From positions 1 to 64,000 of the forward strand of contig NZ_LQQC01000004.1 in the NCBI RefSeq assembly GCF_001584615.1: a DNA stretch of 64,000 bases, written 5' to 3'. Source of the stretch: Brevibacterium ravenspurgense (lineage in GTDB: Bacteria; Actinomycetota; Actinomycetes; Actinomycetales; Brevibacteriaceae). Numbering within the stretch: position 1 is the first letter of the stretch; every line of letters starts with the position of its first letter. This document shows, one piece after another, positions 48,288-56,962 of the stretch. The notes below the pieces were generated by a model. The model was given only the letters and a program-made list of their open reading frames with translations, did no database searches and was not told where the DNA came from. Both the position numbers and the translations under genes were made by a program.

Positions 48288-48327
48288 CCTGCCACAACAC
48301 ACAGAACACTCTGAGGAGAGATCGTCA

Positions 48328-49527
48328 ATGCACGTCATCGTAGTCGGAGCCGGATTCGTCGGGCTCTCCAGCGCACTCCACCTGGCCGCAGACGGCCACG
48401 AGGTGACCGTCCTGGAGCGCACCGGTGTTGCCGCCGGATCAAGCTGGGGCAACGCAGGATTCGTTGTTCCCCCGATGACGAAGCCTCTCGCCGCTCCCGG
48501 CGCGTGGGTCAACGGCTTCGACATGATGCTCAACAAGGACGCTCCGCTGTCCATGCCGCAGCCGTTCTCACCGCGCCTGGCGCTGTTCCTGGCGAAGTTC
48601 GCATCCCAGATGACGAAGAAGCGCTACGCCGCTTCCGTGCGCGCCGAAGCACCTGCTCTCAAAGATGCTTTCGCGGCTTTCGGCCGGATGGAAGAGCTCG
48701 GCGTCAAGGCATCGCTGACACGGGCCACCTTCACGATGGGCTTTGAATCCGCAGACGGTCTCGAGGGTCTGAAAACCGGCATGGCCGAAAGCAACTCGGT
48801 GGGCCTGGAAGGCAACGTCGACGTTGTATCGCCGGAGGTTCTGCCGTTCTTCTCAGACAAGATCACGCACGCCGCTCAGGTGCGCGACCAGGCCTACATC
48901 GACCCGCCGGCCTACATGGAGGCTCTCGCTGAGGCCTGCCGTACGGCCGGCGTGAACATCATCGAAGACGCCGACGTCGTGTCCGGCTATGAGGGCGACT
49001 CCGGTGTCGGGCTCGTTGATCGCAAGGGGCGCTCCTATGGTGGTGACGCGGTTGTCGTCGCTGCCGGCGTGTGGTCGGACGACCTGCTGGAAACCCTCCA
49101 CGGCAAGAAGGCCCGCATCGGCATGGCAGCGGGCCGCGGCTACTCGTTCACGGCCTCGGTTGACCCCGAGTTCCTGCCGACCGAACCGGTGCGCTTCCCC
49201 TCGGTCAGCGTTGTTGTCACGCCCTACCGCGGCAAAGTCCGCGTGGGCGGAACCATGGAGTTCCTGCCGGCAGATGCCCCCATGAACCCAGCGCGCATCG
49301 ACTCGATCAAGAAAGCCCTGCGCCCGCTGGTTCGCGGCATCGACCTGGAGAACACCACGGATCACTGGATGGGTCCCCGTCCGGTCAGCCCCGACGGCAG
49401 CGAGCGCGTCGAAGCTGTATCTCAGCGCACCTTCGTCGCTTCTGGCCACGGCATGTGGGGCGTCACGCTCGGCCCGCGGGCCGGCGAAATCATTGCGAAG
49501 CTCGTCACAGAGCGACTGGGTCGCTGA
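48328..49527 (+). CDS. DadA-like FAD-dependent amino acid dehydrogenase/oxidase, copy 1
   Basis: 399 residues. DAO-type FAD oxidoreductase: Rossmann motif VVGAGFVGLSSALHL (6-20), VTVLERTGVAAGSSWGNAGFV, a substrate-binding middle domain, VVVAAGVWSD, MAAGRGYSFTA and the C-terminal GIDLENTTDHWMGPRPVSPD and GHGMWGVTLGPRAGE. D-amino-acid dehydrogenases and related amine dehydrogenases have this pattern; the substrate is not fixed by sequence. AGGAG upstream of ATG. It has the same length and many identical blocks as the next gene, so the pair arose by tandem duplication. Confidence 0.85.
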   Translation: MHVIVVGAGFVGLSSALHLAADGHEVTVLERTGVAAGSSWGNAGFVVPPMTKPLAAPGAWVNGFDMMLNKDAPLSMPQPFSPRLALFLAKFASQMTKKRYAASVRAEAPALKDAFAAFGRMEELGVKASLTRATFTMGFESADGLEGLKTGMAESNSVGLEGNVDVVSPEVLPFFSDKITHAAQVRDQAYIDPPAYMEALAEACRTAGVNIIEDADVVSGYEGDSGVGLVDRKGRSYGGDAVVVAAGVWSDDLLETLHGKKARIGMAAGRGYSFTASVDPEFLPTEPVRFPSVSVVVTPYRGKVRVGGTMEFLPADAPMNPARIDSIKKALRPLVRGIDLENTTDHWMGPRPVSPDGSERVEAVSQRTFVASGHGMWGVTLGPRAGEIIAKLVTERLGR

Positions 49528-49532
49528 CGCAC

Positions 49533-49558
49533 TAGAATTCACAGGGGAGAGCGTCCCC
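49533..49558 (+). promoter_or_regulatory. Possible promoter and 5'-terminal hairpin of dadA copy 2
   Basis: TAGAAT (49533-49538) would start transcription near 49545, exactly where GGGGA (49544-49548) begins to pair with TCCCC (49554-49558). AAGGAGG then precedes the ATG at 49587. A second hexamer, TATAGT (49568-49573), overlaps the ribosome-binding region and is less likely used. Confidence 0.45.
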
Positions 49559-49586
49559 TCGCGTTCCTATAGTCAAGGAGGAGACT

Positions 49587-50786
49587 ATGACGCACATTGC
49601 AGTAGTCGGGGCCGGAATGGTCGGCCTGGCAAGTGCACTCAACCTGGCTGACGCCGGATACGACGTCACCGTACTCGACCGCAAGGGTGTTGCCGCCGGC
49701 GCAAGCTGGGGCAACGCCGGCTTCATCTGCCCGTCGATGACCTTCCCACTGTCGGCACCGGGCGAATGGAAGAACGGCTTTGACGCCGTCACCAACAGGG
49801 ATGCCCCGCTGGCCCTGCCGCAGCCGTTCAACCCGAAGCTGTGGAAGTTCCTCACGACCTTCACGCTGCAGATGACCGAAAAGAAGTTCAAGCGCGCAGT
49901 TGACGAACTCGCACCGGACCTCAAGGACTCCATCGCATCGTTCGAACGTCTCAAGGACTTCGGCGTCGAAGGCAAGTTCAACCACTCCGACTTCACCGTC
50001 GGCCTGGGTTCGGAAGCCGAACTCCACCACTTCATCGAAGAGACCGGCATCAACCGCGACGCCGGTGTGCCCTCTGTTGTCGAAACCTTCGACCCCCGCG
50101 AAAAGCCGTACTTCACGGACCTCGTCACCCACGGTGCAATCGTGAAGGACCAGGCCTACATCGACCCGCCGGCATTCGTCCAGTCGATCGCAGATGCCGC
50201 CCAGAAGCTGGGCGTGAAGATCGTGACCGACGCCGAGATCGTCACCGGCCACGTCGGTGCTGACGCCGTCGGCCTCGTTGACGCCCAGGGACGCAGCTAC
50301 AGCTTCGATGGTGTTGTCATCGCCGCGGGCGCTTGGTCGGACGAACTGCTGCGCAAGCTGCACGGCAAGTCCGCCACCATCGGCATGGCCGCCGGCCGCG
50401 GATACTCGTTCACCGCTCAGGTCGACCCCGAGTACCTGCCGACCACCCCCGTGTACCTGCCCACCACGCGCGTTGTGTTCACTCCGTACCGCGGTGGCGT
50501 GCGTGTGGGCGGAACCATGGAGTTCCTCGACCCGGATGCTCCGCTGCGTCCCGAGCGCATCGAATCTATGAAGCGCGTGGCCAGCAAGTACATGAAGGGC
50601 ATCGACCTCGAGAACACCACCGACCACTGGGTTGGTCCTCGCCCGGTCAGCCCCACCGGTCCGCCGAAGATCGAAGCCCTCTCGCCGCGCAGCTTCGTCG
50701 CTGCAGGTCACGGCATGTGGGGTATCGCCCACGGGCCGCGTGCCGGTGAGCAGATCGCACAGATCGTCAAGCGCACCCTCAAGTGA
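49587..50786 (+). CDS. DadA-like FAD-dependent amino acid dehydrogenase/oxidase, copy 2
   Basis: 399 residues, paralogue of the previous gene. VVGAGMVGLASALNL, VTVLDRKGVAAGASWGNAGFI, VKDQAYIDPPAF, VVIAAGAWSDELL, MAAGRGYSFTA, GGTMEFLD, GIDLENTTDHWVGPRPVSP and AAGHGMWGIAHGPRAGE. Divergence between the copies is concentrated in residues ~60-200, the probable substrate domain, suggesting different substrates. Strong AAGGAGG site. A terminator at 50798 ends the ino1-dadA-dadA cluster. Confidence 0.85.
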   Translation: MTHIAVVGAGMVGLASALNLADAGYDVTVLDRKGVAAGASWGNAGFICPSMTFPLSAPGEWKNGFDAVTNRDAPLALPQPFNPKLWKFLTTFTLQMTEKKFKRAVDELAPDLKDSIASFERLKDFGVEGKFNHSDFTVGLGSEAELHHFIEETGINRDAGVPSVVETFDPREKPYFTDLVTHGAIVKDQAYIDPPAFVQSIADAAQKLGVKIVTDAEIVTGHVGADAVGLVDAQGRSYSFDGVVIAAGAWSDELLRKLHGKSATIGMAAGRGYSFTAQVDPEYLPTTPVYLPTTRVVFTPYRGGVRVGGTMEFLDPDAPLRPERIESMKRVASKYMKGIDLENTTDHWVGPRPVSPTGPPKIEALSPRSFVAAGHGMWGIAHGPRAGEQIAQIVKRTLK

Positions 50787-50797
50787 TGCTTTCCTGA

Positions 50798-50844
50798 GTG
50801 CCGCCGCAGAATCCTCCCGCAGGGGAATTCTGCGGCGGCACTTT
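50798..50844 (+). terminator. Intrinsic terminator after dadA copy 2
   Basis: GTGCCGCCGCAGAAT (50798-50812) pairs exactly with ATTCTGCGGCGGCAC (50827-50841), then TTT. Confidence 0.9.
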
Positions 50845-50862
50845 GCTGTTGAAACAGCAAAG
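50841..50862. promoter_or_regulatory. 22-bp palindrome overlapping the next promoter
   Basis: CTTTGCTGTT (50841-50850), GA, AACAGCAAAG (50853-50862) is a perfect inverted repeat. The following TAAACT (50867-50872) is a likely -10 box for the gene at 50905, so the palindrome covers the -35 position: an operator candidate. It also abuts the upstream terminator and might be a second hairpin. Confidence 0.5.
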
Positions 50863-50904
50863 ACAGTAAACTCCCGTGCAACGGAAGCGATCAGAAAGAG
50901 TCTC

Positions 50905-51729
50905 ATGGCAAACCCGCTGATGAACAGGGCCCTGAACGAAGGCGTGAAAGACCGCCAGACCCCTTCGGCCGATCACCTCAACTCCATGTACATGGCCCCG
51001 TCGGCAGAGAACCGCAACGCCGGCCCCGGCCAGCCAGTCCAGCCGCAGGCTCCAGCCGCAGAGCGCCCCATGCAGTACAACGACGTCTTCATGAAGTCGC
51101 TGGCCTGCTTCGGTGTTCTTCTCGTTGGCGCAATCGTCGGCTGGGTGATGCCTGCTCTGGCGCTGCCAGCCGTGCTCATCGGCCTGGTTCTGGGTCTGAT
51201 CAACTCGTTCAAGCGCGAACCCGTCCCGTTCCTCATCCTGGCCTACGCCGCTGTTGAGGGTGTTTTCCTCGGCGGCATTTCGAAGATCTTCGAAACCTCA
51301 TACGACGGCATTGTCATGCAGGCGGTGCTGGCAACGCTCAGCGTCTTTGCCGTGATGTTCGCGCTGTTCAAGTTCAAGGTCATCCGCTTCGGCGCCAAGG
51401 GCATGAAGTTCCTCATGCTGGCCGTCGGCGGCTACGCGGTGTTCTCGCTCATCAACTTCTTCTACGTTCTGTTCACCGGCAACGGCGGTGCGCGCAACGT
51501 GCAGATTGAACTGTTCGGCATGACCTTCCCGCTGGGCGTCATCATCGGAGTTGTCGCCGTGGTGCTGGCATCGCTGACCCTGATCACTGACTTCCAGGCA
51601 ATCGAAGCCGGCGTCGACAACAAGATCCCGGAGCGCTACTCCTGGACCATGGCGTTCTCGCTCATGGTGTCGCTCATCTGGCTGTACGTCGAAATCCTGC
51701 GCCTGCTGTCCTACTTCCGACAGGACTGA
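50905..51729 (+). CDS. Bax inhibitor-1/YccA family membrane protein
   Basis: 274 residues. A ~65-residue Pro/Ala/Gln-rich soluble N-terminus is followed by seven membrane segments (VFMKSLACFGVLLVGAIVGW onward) with FKREPVPFLILAYAAVEG and GISKIFE, and the C-terminal IEAGVDNKIPERYSWTMAFSLMVSLIWLYVEILRLLSYF, typical of the YccA/BI-1-like PF12811 family. Function in bacteria is unclear (membrane protein quality control or Ca leak). AAAGAG precedes the ATG. Stop and next start are 1 bp apart. Confidence 0.9.
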   Translation: MANPLMNRALNEGVKDRQTPSADHLNSMYMAPSAENRNAGPGQPVQPQAPAAERPMQYNDVFMKSLACFGVLLVGAIVGWVMPALALPAVLIGLVLGLINSFKREPVPFLILAYAAVEGVFLGGISKIFETSYDGIVMQAVLATLSVFAVMFALFKFKVIRFGAKGMKFLMLAVGGYAVFSLINFFYVLFTGNGGARNVQIELFGMTFPLGVIIGVVAVVLASLTLITDFQAIEAGVDNKIPERYSWTMAFSLMVSLIWLYVEILRLLSYFRQD

Positions 51730-51730
51730 T

Positions 51731-52090
51731 ATGAGTGACGTGTTCGCTGCCGGACCGGTGGGCGAACAGCACCGACAGAAAGCGGCGGACCTCGAAACTG
51801 AGGTCCGCCGTCTTCGTGTCCGGCTGGTTTCGCTCACGGTCGACGCCTGGTCTCAGGTTCCCGATGGACAGCCGCTGAACCGTCGGCAGCTGGTGGCTGC
51901 CGCTGTTCGTCAGCTGTGTGATCTGACAGGCCCACCGGAGGGCGCACCCGAAATCTGGAAGGCTGACGAGGCGCAGCTTCCGTTCCGCTTGTTCGCTCTG
52001 TTGGAAGCGGCACAGCCGCGCAGGGGAGCCGGCGAGGAGCACACGGCAGAAGCACTTGCCCTTGCCGAAAACCTCAGGCGCAGTCTGTGA
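51731..52090 (+). CDS. Hypothetical soluble protein
   Basis: 119 residues starting directly after the Bax-inhibitor-like stop. A coiled-coil-like N-terminal half (QHRQKAADLETEVRRLRVRLVSL) is followed by a helical Leu/Ala-rich region and an acidic C-terminus. No family recognised. Position suggests co-translation with the membrane protein. The 69-bp gap to the convergent peptidase gene carries an oligomer copy (52101-52110). Confidence 0.6.
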   Translation: MSDVFAAGPVGEQHRQKAADLETEVRRLRVRLVSLTVDAWSQVPDGQPLNRRQLVAAAVRQLCDLTGPPEGAPEIWKADEAQLPFRLFALLEAAQPRRGAGEEHTAEALALAENLRRSL

Positions 52091-52159
52091 GGAGCTGCTG
52101 CGGCACCTCGTCCGTTTCTGTGCGGCACTGGAGCCGTACGGCTCCAGGACCCGTGCACA

Positions 52160-53836
52160 TCAGGTAAGCGCGCGCTTGAGCGTGTCGAGACCGACCGAGC
52201 CGATTGCCAGGGCCTTGGTGTGGAAGTCTTTGAGTGTGAAGTTTGGGTCGCTGGCTTTCGCCGCGTTGCGGGTCTGCTCCCACAGGCGCTGGCCGATCTT
52301 GTAGGACGGCGCCTGGCCCGGCCAGCCCAGGTAGCGGTCGAGTTCGAACGCGAGGAAGCTGCGCTCCATGGCCGCGTTGTCGGTCAGGAACGTCCAGGCC
52401 TTGTCCGCATCCCACGTGCCGCCCCCGATTGATTCGGGAGCCGGCAGACCCAGGTGCACGCCGATGTCGAGGCACACCCGGGCTGCCCTCAGCCGCTGGG
52501 AGTCGAGCATGCCCATGTAGTCGCCCAGATCGTCCAGGAAGCCGAGTTCGGCCATGAGCGCCTCGGAGTACAGGGCCCATCCTTCGCCGTGACCGGACAC
52601 CCAGCACAGGTGACGACGCCACGTGTTGAGGCTGTCAGCCATGTGGGTCGCCCCGCCCACCTGCAGGTGATGTCCGGGAACGCCCTCGTGGTAGACGGTC
52701 GTAAGCTCCTGCCACGTGTTGAATGTTTCAACCCCGGCCGGAACCGACCACCACATGCGGCCCGGGCGTGAAAAGTCATCAGTTGGGCCGGTGTAGTAGA
52801 TGCCGCCCGTGCCGTCGGGCAGGACCATGCATTCGATCTTCTTGACCGGTTCGGGAATGTCGAAGTGCACGCCCGCAAGTTCCTCAATGGCCCGGTCGGC
52901 CTTGTCCTGCATCCAGGCGCGCAGAGCATCCAGACCGTGAACCTGGCGCTGCGGATCGGCATTGAGCTTGTCGAAGCACTCGGAGACGGTGGAACCGGGG
53001 TAGAGCTCGTTTGCCACGCGGCGCTGTTCGGCGTCGATCGCGGCCAGCTGTTCGAGGCCCCAGGCGTAGGTCTCGTCGAGATCGACCTCGGCTCCCAGGA
53101 ACTGGCGAGAGAACAGGGCGTAGTCATCGCGACCGCAGGCGTCGGTTTCGGTAGCCAGGGGAGCGATGATGTCGCCGAGGAAGTCAGCGAGCGAATCATA
53201 GGCTTCCCGCGCACCGTCAGCGGCTGTGCGGACCTCTGCTGACAGGGCTTCCGAGGCGGTGTCGGCTGCCTGCTGGGCGAAGCGGTCAAAGCTGCCGTCG
53301 GCTTTCGCATGGTCGCGGCACTGTTCGATGACGCGCTTGACCTGCCGCAGCGCAGGCGGCCGGCCGTCGTGAGCGGCCTGGCTCAGTGCGTGTCGGTACT
53401 CGGTGAGTGCCCTGGGCACCTGCGATAGGCGGACGGCGTTGTCCTTCCAGTCGTCTTCCGTGTCAGTGGGCACGAGGTCGAAGAGCATCTGCACATCCTG
53501 CGGAGCCGATGCAATGACGTTGAGTTCACCGGACGTCAGACCGGCGGCGTGCAGTTCGCGCTCACAGCCCAGGCGCTCCCGCATGGCATCGAGCGTGACG
53601 GCATCGACCTCGTCGAGGTTCTGCGCTTCCCGTTCTGCTTTGTCGAGTTCGCGCAGCGTGCGGGCGTTGAGCTCATCGAGCTGGTCTGCGGCTTCGCGGC
53701 TCTGGGAATCCAGGCGCGTGCGGTCTCCGTCAAGACCAGCGGTGACAGACAGGGTGGGGAACAGGTCAACAAGGGAGCGGGCGTAGTCTTCGGCGACTTC
53801 ATCGACTGCCGAAGGGATTCGCGATAATTCAGTCAT
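52160..53836 (-). CDS. DUF885 zinc-peptidase-like protein
   Basis: 558 residues, no signal peptide. The DUF885 core has HEGVPGHH (383-390), the family's HExxxxH-type metal motif, with downstream ELGFLDDLGDYMGMLDSQRLRAARVCLDIG and the acidic/His residues of SGHGEGWALYSEALM. The fold is related to M32/M2-like metallopeptidases, so it is probably a cytoplasmic oligopeptidase or carboxypeptidase. Start ATG 53836 follows TACAGT by 6 nt (leaderless); an in-frame codon 13 residues upstream is rejected. Confidence 0.88.
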   Translation of the reverse strand: MTELSRIPSAVDEVAEDYARSLVDLFPTLSVTAGLDGDRTRLDSQSREAADQLDELNARTLRELDKAEREAQNLDEVDAVTLDAMRERLGCERELHAAGLTSGELNVIASAPQDVQMLFDLVPTDTEDDWKDNAVRLSQVPRALTEYRHALSQAAHDGRPPALRQVKRVIEQCRDHAKADGSFDRFAQQAADTASEALSAEVRTAADGAREAYDSLADFLGDIIAPLATETDACGRDDYALFSRQFLGAEVDLDETYAWGLEQLAAIDAEQRRVANELYPGSTVSECFDKLNADPQRQVHGLDALRAWMQDKADRAIEELAGVHFDIPEPVKKIECMVLPDGTGGIYYTGPTDDFSRPGRMWWSVPAGVETFNTWQELTTVYHEGVPGHHLQVGGATHMADSLNTWRRHLCWVSGHGEGWALYSEALMAELGFLDDLGDYMGMLDSQRLRAARVCLDIGVHLGLPAPESIGGGTWDADKAWTFLTDNAAMERSFLAFELDRYLGWPGQAPSYKIGQRLWEQTRNAAKASDPNFTLKDFHTKALAIGSVGLDTLKRALT

Positions 53837-53842
53837 GGTCCC

Positions 53843-53848
53843 ACTGTA
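53843..53848 (-). promoter_or_regulatory. -10 box TACAGT, leaderless start of DUF885 gene
   Basis: TACAGT, GGGACC, then ATG at 53836 on the minus strand. Confidence 0.65.
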
Positions 53849-53942
53849 AACGGCGGAAAAGGCATGATCTACCATTGCTCAGTCGGCGAACAGCGTTTGT
53901 GCGCCGACTTTCTCAATGGCTTTATAGGAGGCGCATGCCGCG

Positions 53943-55118
53943 GTGACCCCGAGCAGACTGTGGAACAAGAACTTCATCCTGTCTTTCAGCATCAGCCTCA
54001 TGGGCTCACTGGTGTTCTACATGCTGCTGACGTCCATGGCGGCATACGCGGTGATTTCGTTCGGTGCGGGGCAGGCGGCGGCCGGCTTCGCCTCGAGCTC
54101 CTTCGTTCTGGGTGCTGTGGTGTCCCGCGTCCCCGCGGGCAAGTACCTCGACTTCATCGGTCGCAAGCGGGTCATCCTGCTGTCTTCGATCATCCAGATT
54201 CTGCTGTCTCTGGCCTACATTCCGACCGGCACGCTCGACCTGTTCATTGCGGTGCGCTTCCTGCAGGGCTTTGCGTTCGGGTTCAACCACACGGCAACGT
54301 CGGCCGCTGTGCAGACCGTCATCCCGCCGCACCGCAGGGCCGAGGGAACGGGATATTTCGGCATGGCAACCTCTTTGGCAATGGCCAGCGGCCCGTTCCT
54401 CGCGGTGACGGTGTCCGCGTCACACGGCTACCAGCCGCTGTTCTACATCTGCGCGACAATTGCCGTCGTCGCCTCGCTGCTGTCGCTTCTGCTGACTCTT
54501 CCGGAGAACCCGCCCAGTGCTGAACAGCGAGCTGATAAATGGCGGCTGACCCCGAGTTCGTTCCTTGAGAAGGACACGCTGAAGACCTCTTCTGTGATGT
54601 TCTTTGCAGGTCTCGTGTACTCGGTCGTCATGGCCTTTTTGGGCTCCTATGCGGAGGCTATAGGGGCGTCCGAGGCGGCAGGCTGGTTCTTTGTTGCGCT
54701 CGCTGCCGCTATGCTCATCTGCCGTTCCTTTGTGGGCCGCCTGCAGGACAAGTACGGGGACGGCTGGGTGATCTACCCAGCCATCCTCATCTACGCTGCA
54801 TCACTTACGGTGCTTACCTTTGCTCACGGTGAGTTCGCCATCGTCGTTGCGGGTGCGCTCGTGGGAGCAGGCTTTGGAACCCTGCTTCCTGCAGTGCAGG
54901 CCGTGTGTGTCGCCGATGCGCTGCCGGCCCGCTACGGGGTTGTCGTGTCGACGTTCTTCATCATGCTCGATTTGGGAACGGCAATCGGCTCCGTCGTTTT
55001 GGGTGCGCTGGAACCCGTGGTGGGTCAGCGGGGCATGTTCGGCGTTTCGACGTTTGTCGTGTTGTTCGGACTGCTTGTCTACTGGGCTGGCCGGCGCTCA
55101 GTCGCTCAGGGACGCTGA
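53943..55118 (+). CDS. MFS transporter (drug/metabolite exporter type)
   Basis: 391 residues, 12 segments. Motif A GKYLDFIGRKRVILLSS in the loop between segments 2 and 3 and the RFLQGFAFGFNHTATSAAVQTVIPPHRRAEGTGYFG stretch resemble DHA-type exporters; substrate unknown. GTG start; AGGAGG lies 11 nt upstream, a rather long spacing, while the nearer ATG is out of frame. Its stop overlaps the convergent accE-like gene by 13 bp (55106-55118). Confidence 0.88.
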   Translation: MTPSRLWNKNFILSFSISLMGSLVFYMLLTSMAAYAVISFGAGQAAAGFASSSFVLGAVVSRVPAGKYLDFIGRKRVILLSSIIQILLSLAYIPTGTLDLFIAVRFLQGFAFGFNHTATSAAVQTVIPPHRRAEGTGYFGMATSLAMASGPFLAVTVSASHGYQPLFYICATIAVVASLLSLLLTLPENPPSAEQRADKWRLTPSSFLEKDTLKTSSVMFFAGLVYSVVMAFLGSYAEAIGASEAAGWFFVALAAAMLICRSFVGRLQDKYGDGWVIYPAILIYAASLTVLTFAHGEFAIVVAGALVGAGFGTLLPAVQAVCVADALPARYGVVVSTFFIMLDLGTAIGSVVLGALEPVVGQRGMFGVSTFVVLFGLLVYWAGRRSVAQGR

Positions 55119-55303
55119 CGCCGAGCCCAGGTGCCAGCACCCGGTTCGCGCATGCGGCGAACCGGGCTGCTGTAGCCGGTGCCCGGCTGGCTGGTGTTTT
55201 CGTTTCCACCGGAGGAGTGGCGCAGCGCCATGACGGCGGCGAATGCCGCCGAGCGCGCCAGGCGCTGCTCCTTCGGGGTTCCGGTCTTCGGCTTTTCTCT
55301 CAC
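55106..55303 (-). CDS. accE: Probable acyl-CoA carboxylase epsilon subunit (AccE-like)
   Basis: 65 residues, overlapping the accD stop by GTGA (55300-55303). Size, position directly after the carboxyltransferase, an N-terminal helical stretch ([16 protein letters not shown]) and a C-terminus rich in Arg and Pro ([17 protein letters not shown]) match the small, poorly conserved epsilon subunits of actinobacterial acyl-CoA carboxylases. Those bridge the alpha and beta subunits and stimulate activity. Similarity alone is weak; the call rests mainly on context. Confidence 0.6.
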   Translation of the reverse strand: MREKPKTGTPKEQRLARSAAFAAVMALRHSSGGNENTSQPGTGYSSPVRRMREPGAGTWARRQRP

Positions 55304-56886
55304 AGCGGGATGTTTCCGTGTTTGCGGGCGGGTGCCTGCACGTGCTTGTTGCGCAGAGCGCGCAGGCCTCGGACAATCCGTTCGCGGGTTTCAGACGGTG
55401 CGATGACCGCGTCGATGTAGCCCTCTTCCGCAGCCAAGTAGGGGTTGAGCAGAGCGTCTTCGTATTCCTGGACGAGTTCGGCTCGTTTGGCTTCGACGTC
55501 TTCGCCCGCGGCTTCGGCTTCCTTCAGTGTGCGGCGGTAGACGATGTTCGCAGCACCCTGCGCGCCCATGACGGCAATCTGTGCCGACGGCCAGGCCAGA
55601 TTGAGGTCAGCGCCGAGCTGCTTAGAGCCCATAACGCAGTACGCGCCGCCGTAGGCCTTGCGGGTGATGAGCGTCAGGCACGGCACGGTCGCTTCACCGT
55701 AGGCGTAGATGAGCTTTGCGCCGCGGCGGATGATGCCGTTGTACTCCTGGTCGGTGCCGGGCAGGAAGCCTGGAACGTCGACGAAGGTCAGAATCGGAAT
55801 GTTGAACGCGTCGAGGAAGCGCACAAAGCGGGCTGCCTTTTCTGATGCGTCAATGTCGAGCGTGCCGGCCATCTGCATGGGCTGGTTGGCAATGATGCCG
55901 ACCGTTTCGCCTTCCACGCGGCCGAAACCGGTGACGACGTTCGGGGCGAAGAGTTCGCTGGTTTCGAGGAACTCGCCGTCGTCGAGGACCGTCGTGACGA
56001 CATCCAGGATGTCGTAGGGCTGCGATGCGGAGTCCGGCACGATCGTGTTGAGCGCGTTGTCGGCTTCCGTCAGTTCAAGGTCAGCCGGGGCCGGCACCGT
56101 CGGAACGGGATCCATATTGTTCGACGGCAGGAACGACAGGAGGTCGCGCACATAGTTCAGTGCGTCTTCTTCGTCCTGTGCGAGGTACTGGGCGTTGCCG
56201 GAGACCGTGTTGTGGGTGTACCCGCCGCCCAGTTCTTCGTGGCCGACGTTTTCACCAGTGACGGTCTTGATGACGTCAGGACCGGTGATGTACATGTGCG
56301 AGGTGCCGTCGACCATGATCGTGAAGTCGGTCAGAGCGGGGGAGTAGACGGCACCGCCTGCCGAGGGTCCCATGATGAGGCTGATCTGCGGGATCACACC
56401 GGAGGACTTGACGTTCCAGTGGAAGATTTCGGCGAACAGGGCGATCGATCCGACACCCTCCTGGATGCGGGCACCGCCGGAGTCGTTGATGCCGATGATG
56501 GGGCAGCCGATCTTCAGCGCGAGTTTCTGCACCTTGACGATCTTGCGGCCGTTGGCTTCGGCAAGCGAACCGCCGAGCACAGTGAAGTCGTGGGCGAAGA
56601 CCGCAACGGTGCGACCGTCGATTGTGCCCAGACCGCAGACCACGCCGTCGCCGTCGGGACGCTTCTTCTCCATGCCGAACTGGTGGCTGTGGTGGCGGAC
56701 GAACTCGTCGATCTCCTGGAAAGAGCCGGGGTCGAGGAGTTCCGCAATGCGTTCGCGGGCGGTCTGCTTGCCGCGGTTGTGCTGGCGTTCAGCAGCCTGG
56801 GGATCGGGAGTGTGCGCGTTGCGGCGGCGCTCAATGAAAGCGGCCAACCGCTGCGCTGTCGTCTGCGGTGCGGTAGAAGGACTCAT
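55300..56886 (-). CDS. accD: Acyl-CoA carboxylase beta subunit (carboxyltransferase; PccB/AccD type)
   Basis: 528 residues. It transfers CO2 from carboxybiotin to acetyl- or propionyl-CoA. [54 protein letters not shown] (acyl-CoA oxyanion), [17 protein letters not shown], then C-terminal domain [14 protein letters not shown] and [16 protein letters not shown]. Specificity residues were not analysed. Leaderless ATG after TAGTCT. Divergent from birA, which biotinylates the partner alpha subunit (not in the window). The same birA/accD5-accE5 order occurs in mycobacteria. Confidence 0.95.
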   Translation of the reverse strand: MSPSTAPQTTAQRLAAFIERRRNAHTPDPQAAERQHNRGKQTARERIAELLDPGSFQEIDEFVRHHSHQFGMEKKRPDGDGVVCGLGTIDGRTVAVFAHDFTVLGGSLAEANGRKIVKVQKLALKIGCPIIGINDSGGARIQEGVGSIALFAEIFHWNVKSSGVIPQISLIMGPSAGGAVYSPALTDFTIMVDGTSHMYITGPDVIKTVTGENVGHEELGGGYTHNTVSGNAQYLAQDEEDALNYVRDLLSFLPSNNMDPVPTVPAPADLELTEADNALNTIVPDSASQPYDILDVVTTVLDDGEFLETSELFAPNVVTGFGRVEGETVGIIANQPMQMAGTLDIDASEKAARFVRFLDAFNIPILTFVDVPGFLPGTDQEYNGIIRRGAKLIYAYGEATVPCLTLITRKAYGGAYCVMGSKQLGADLNLAWPSAQIAVMGAQGAANIVYRRTLKEAEAAGEDVEAKRAELVQEYEDALLNPYLAAEEGYIDAVIAPSETRERIVRGLRALRNKHVQAPARKHGNIPL

Positions 56887-56892
56887 GTCACT

Positions 56893-56898
56893 AGACTA
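56893..56898 (-). promoter_or_regulatory. -10 box TAGTCT, leaderless start of accD
   Basis: TAGTCT, AGTGAC, then ATG at 56886 on the minus strand. The birA -10 box faces away 53 bp to the right. Confidence 0.65.
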
Positions 56899-56950
56899 GC
56901 GGTGATTCTCACACGGTGGGCCGGTGTTGTGTCCGGCCGATAAAACAGCC

Positions 56951-56956
56951 TACAGT
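56951..56956 (+). promoter_or_regulatory. -10 box TACAGT, leaderless start of birA
   Basis: TACAGT, GATGTA, then GTG at 56963. Confidence 0.65.
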
Positions 56957-56962
56957 GATGTA

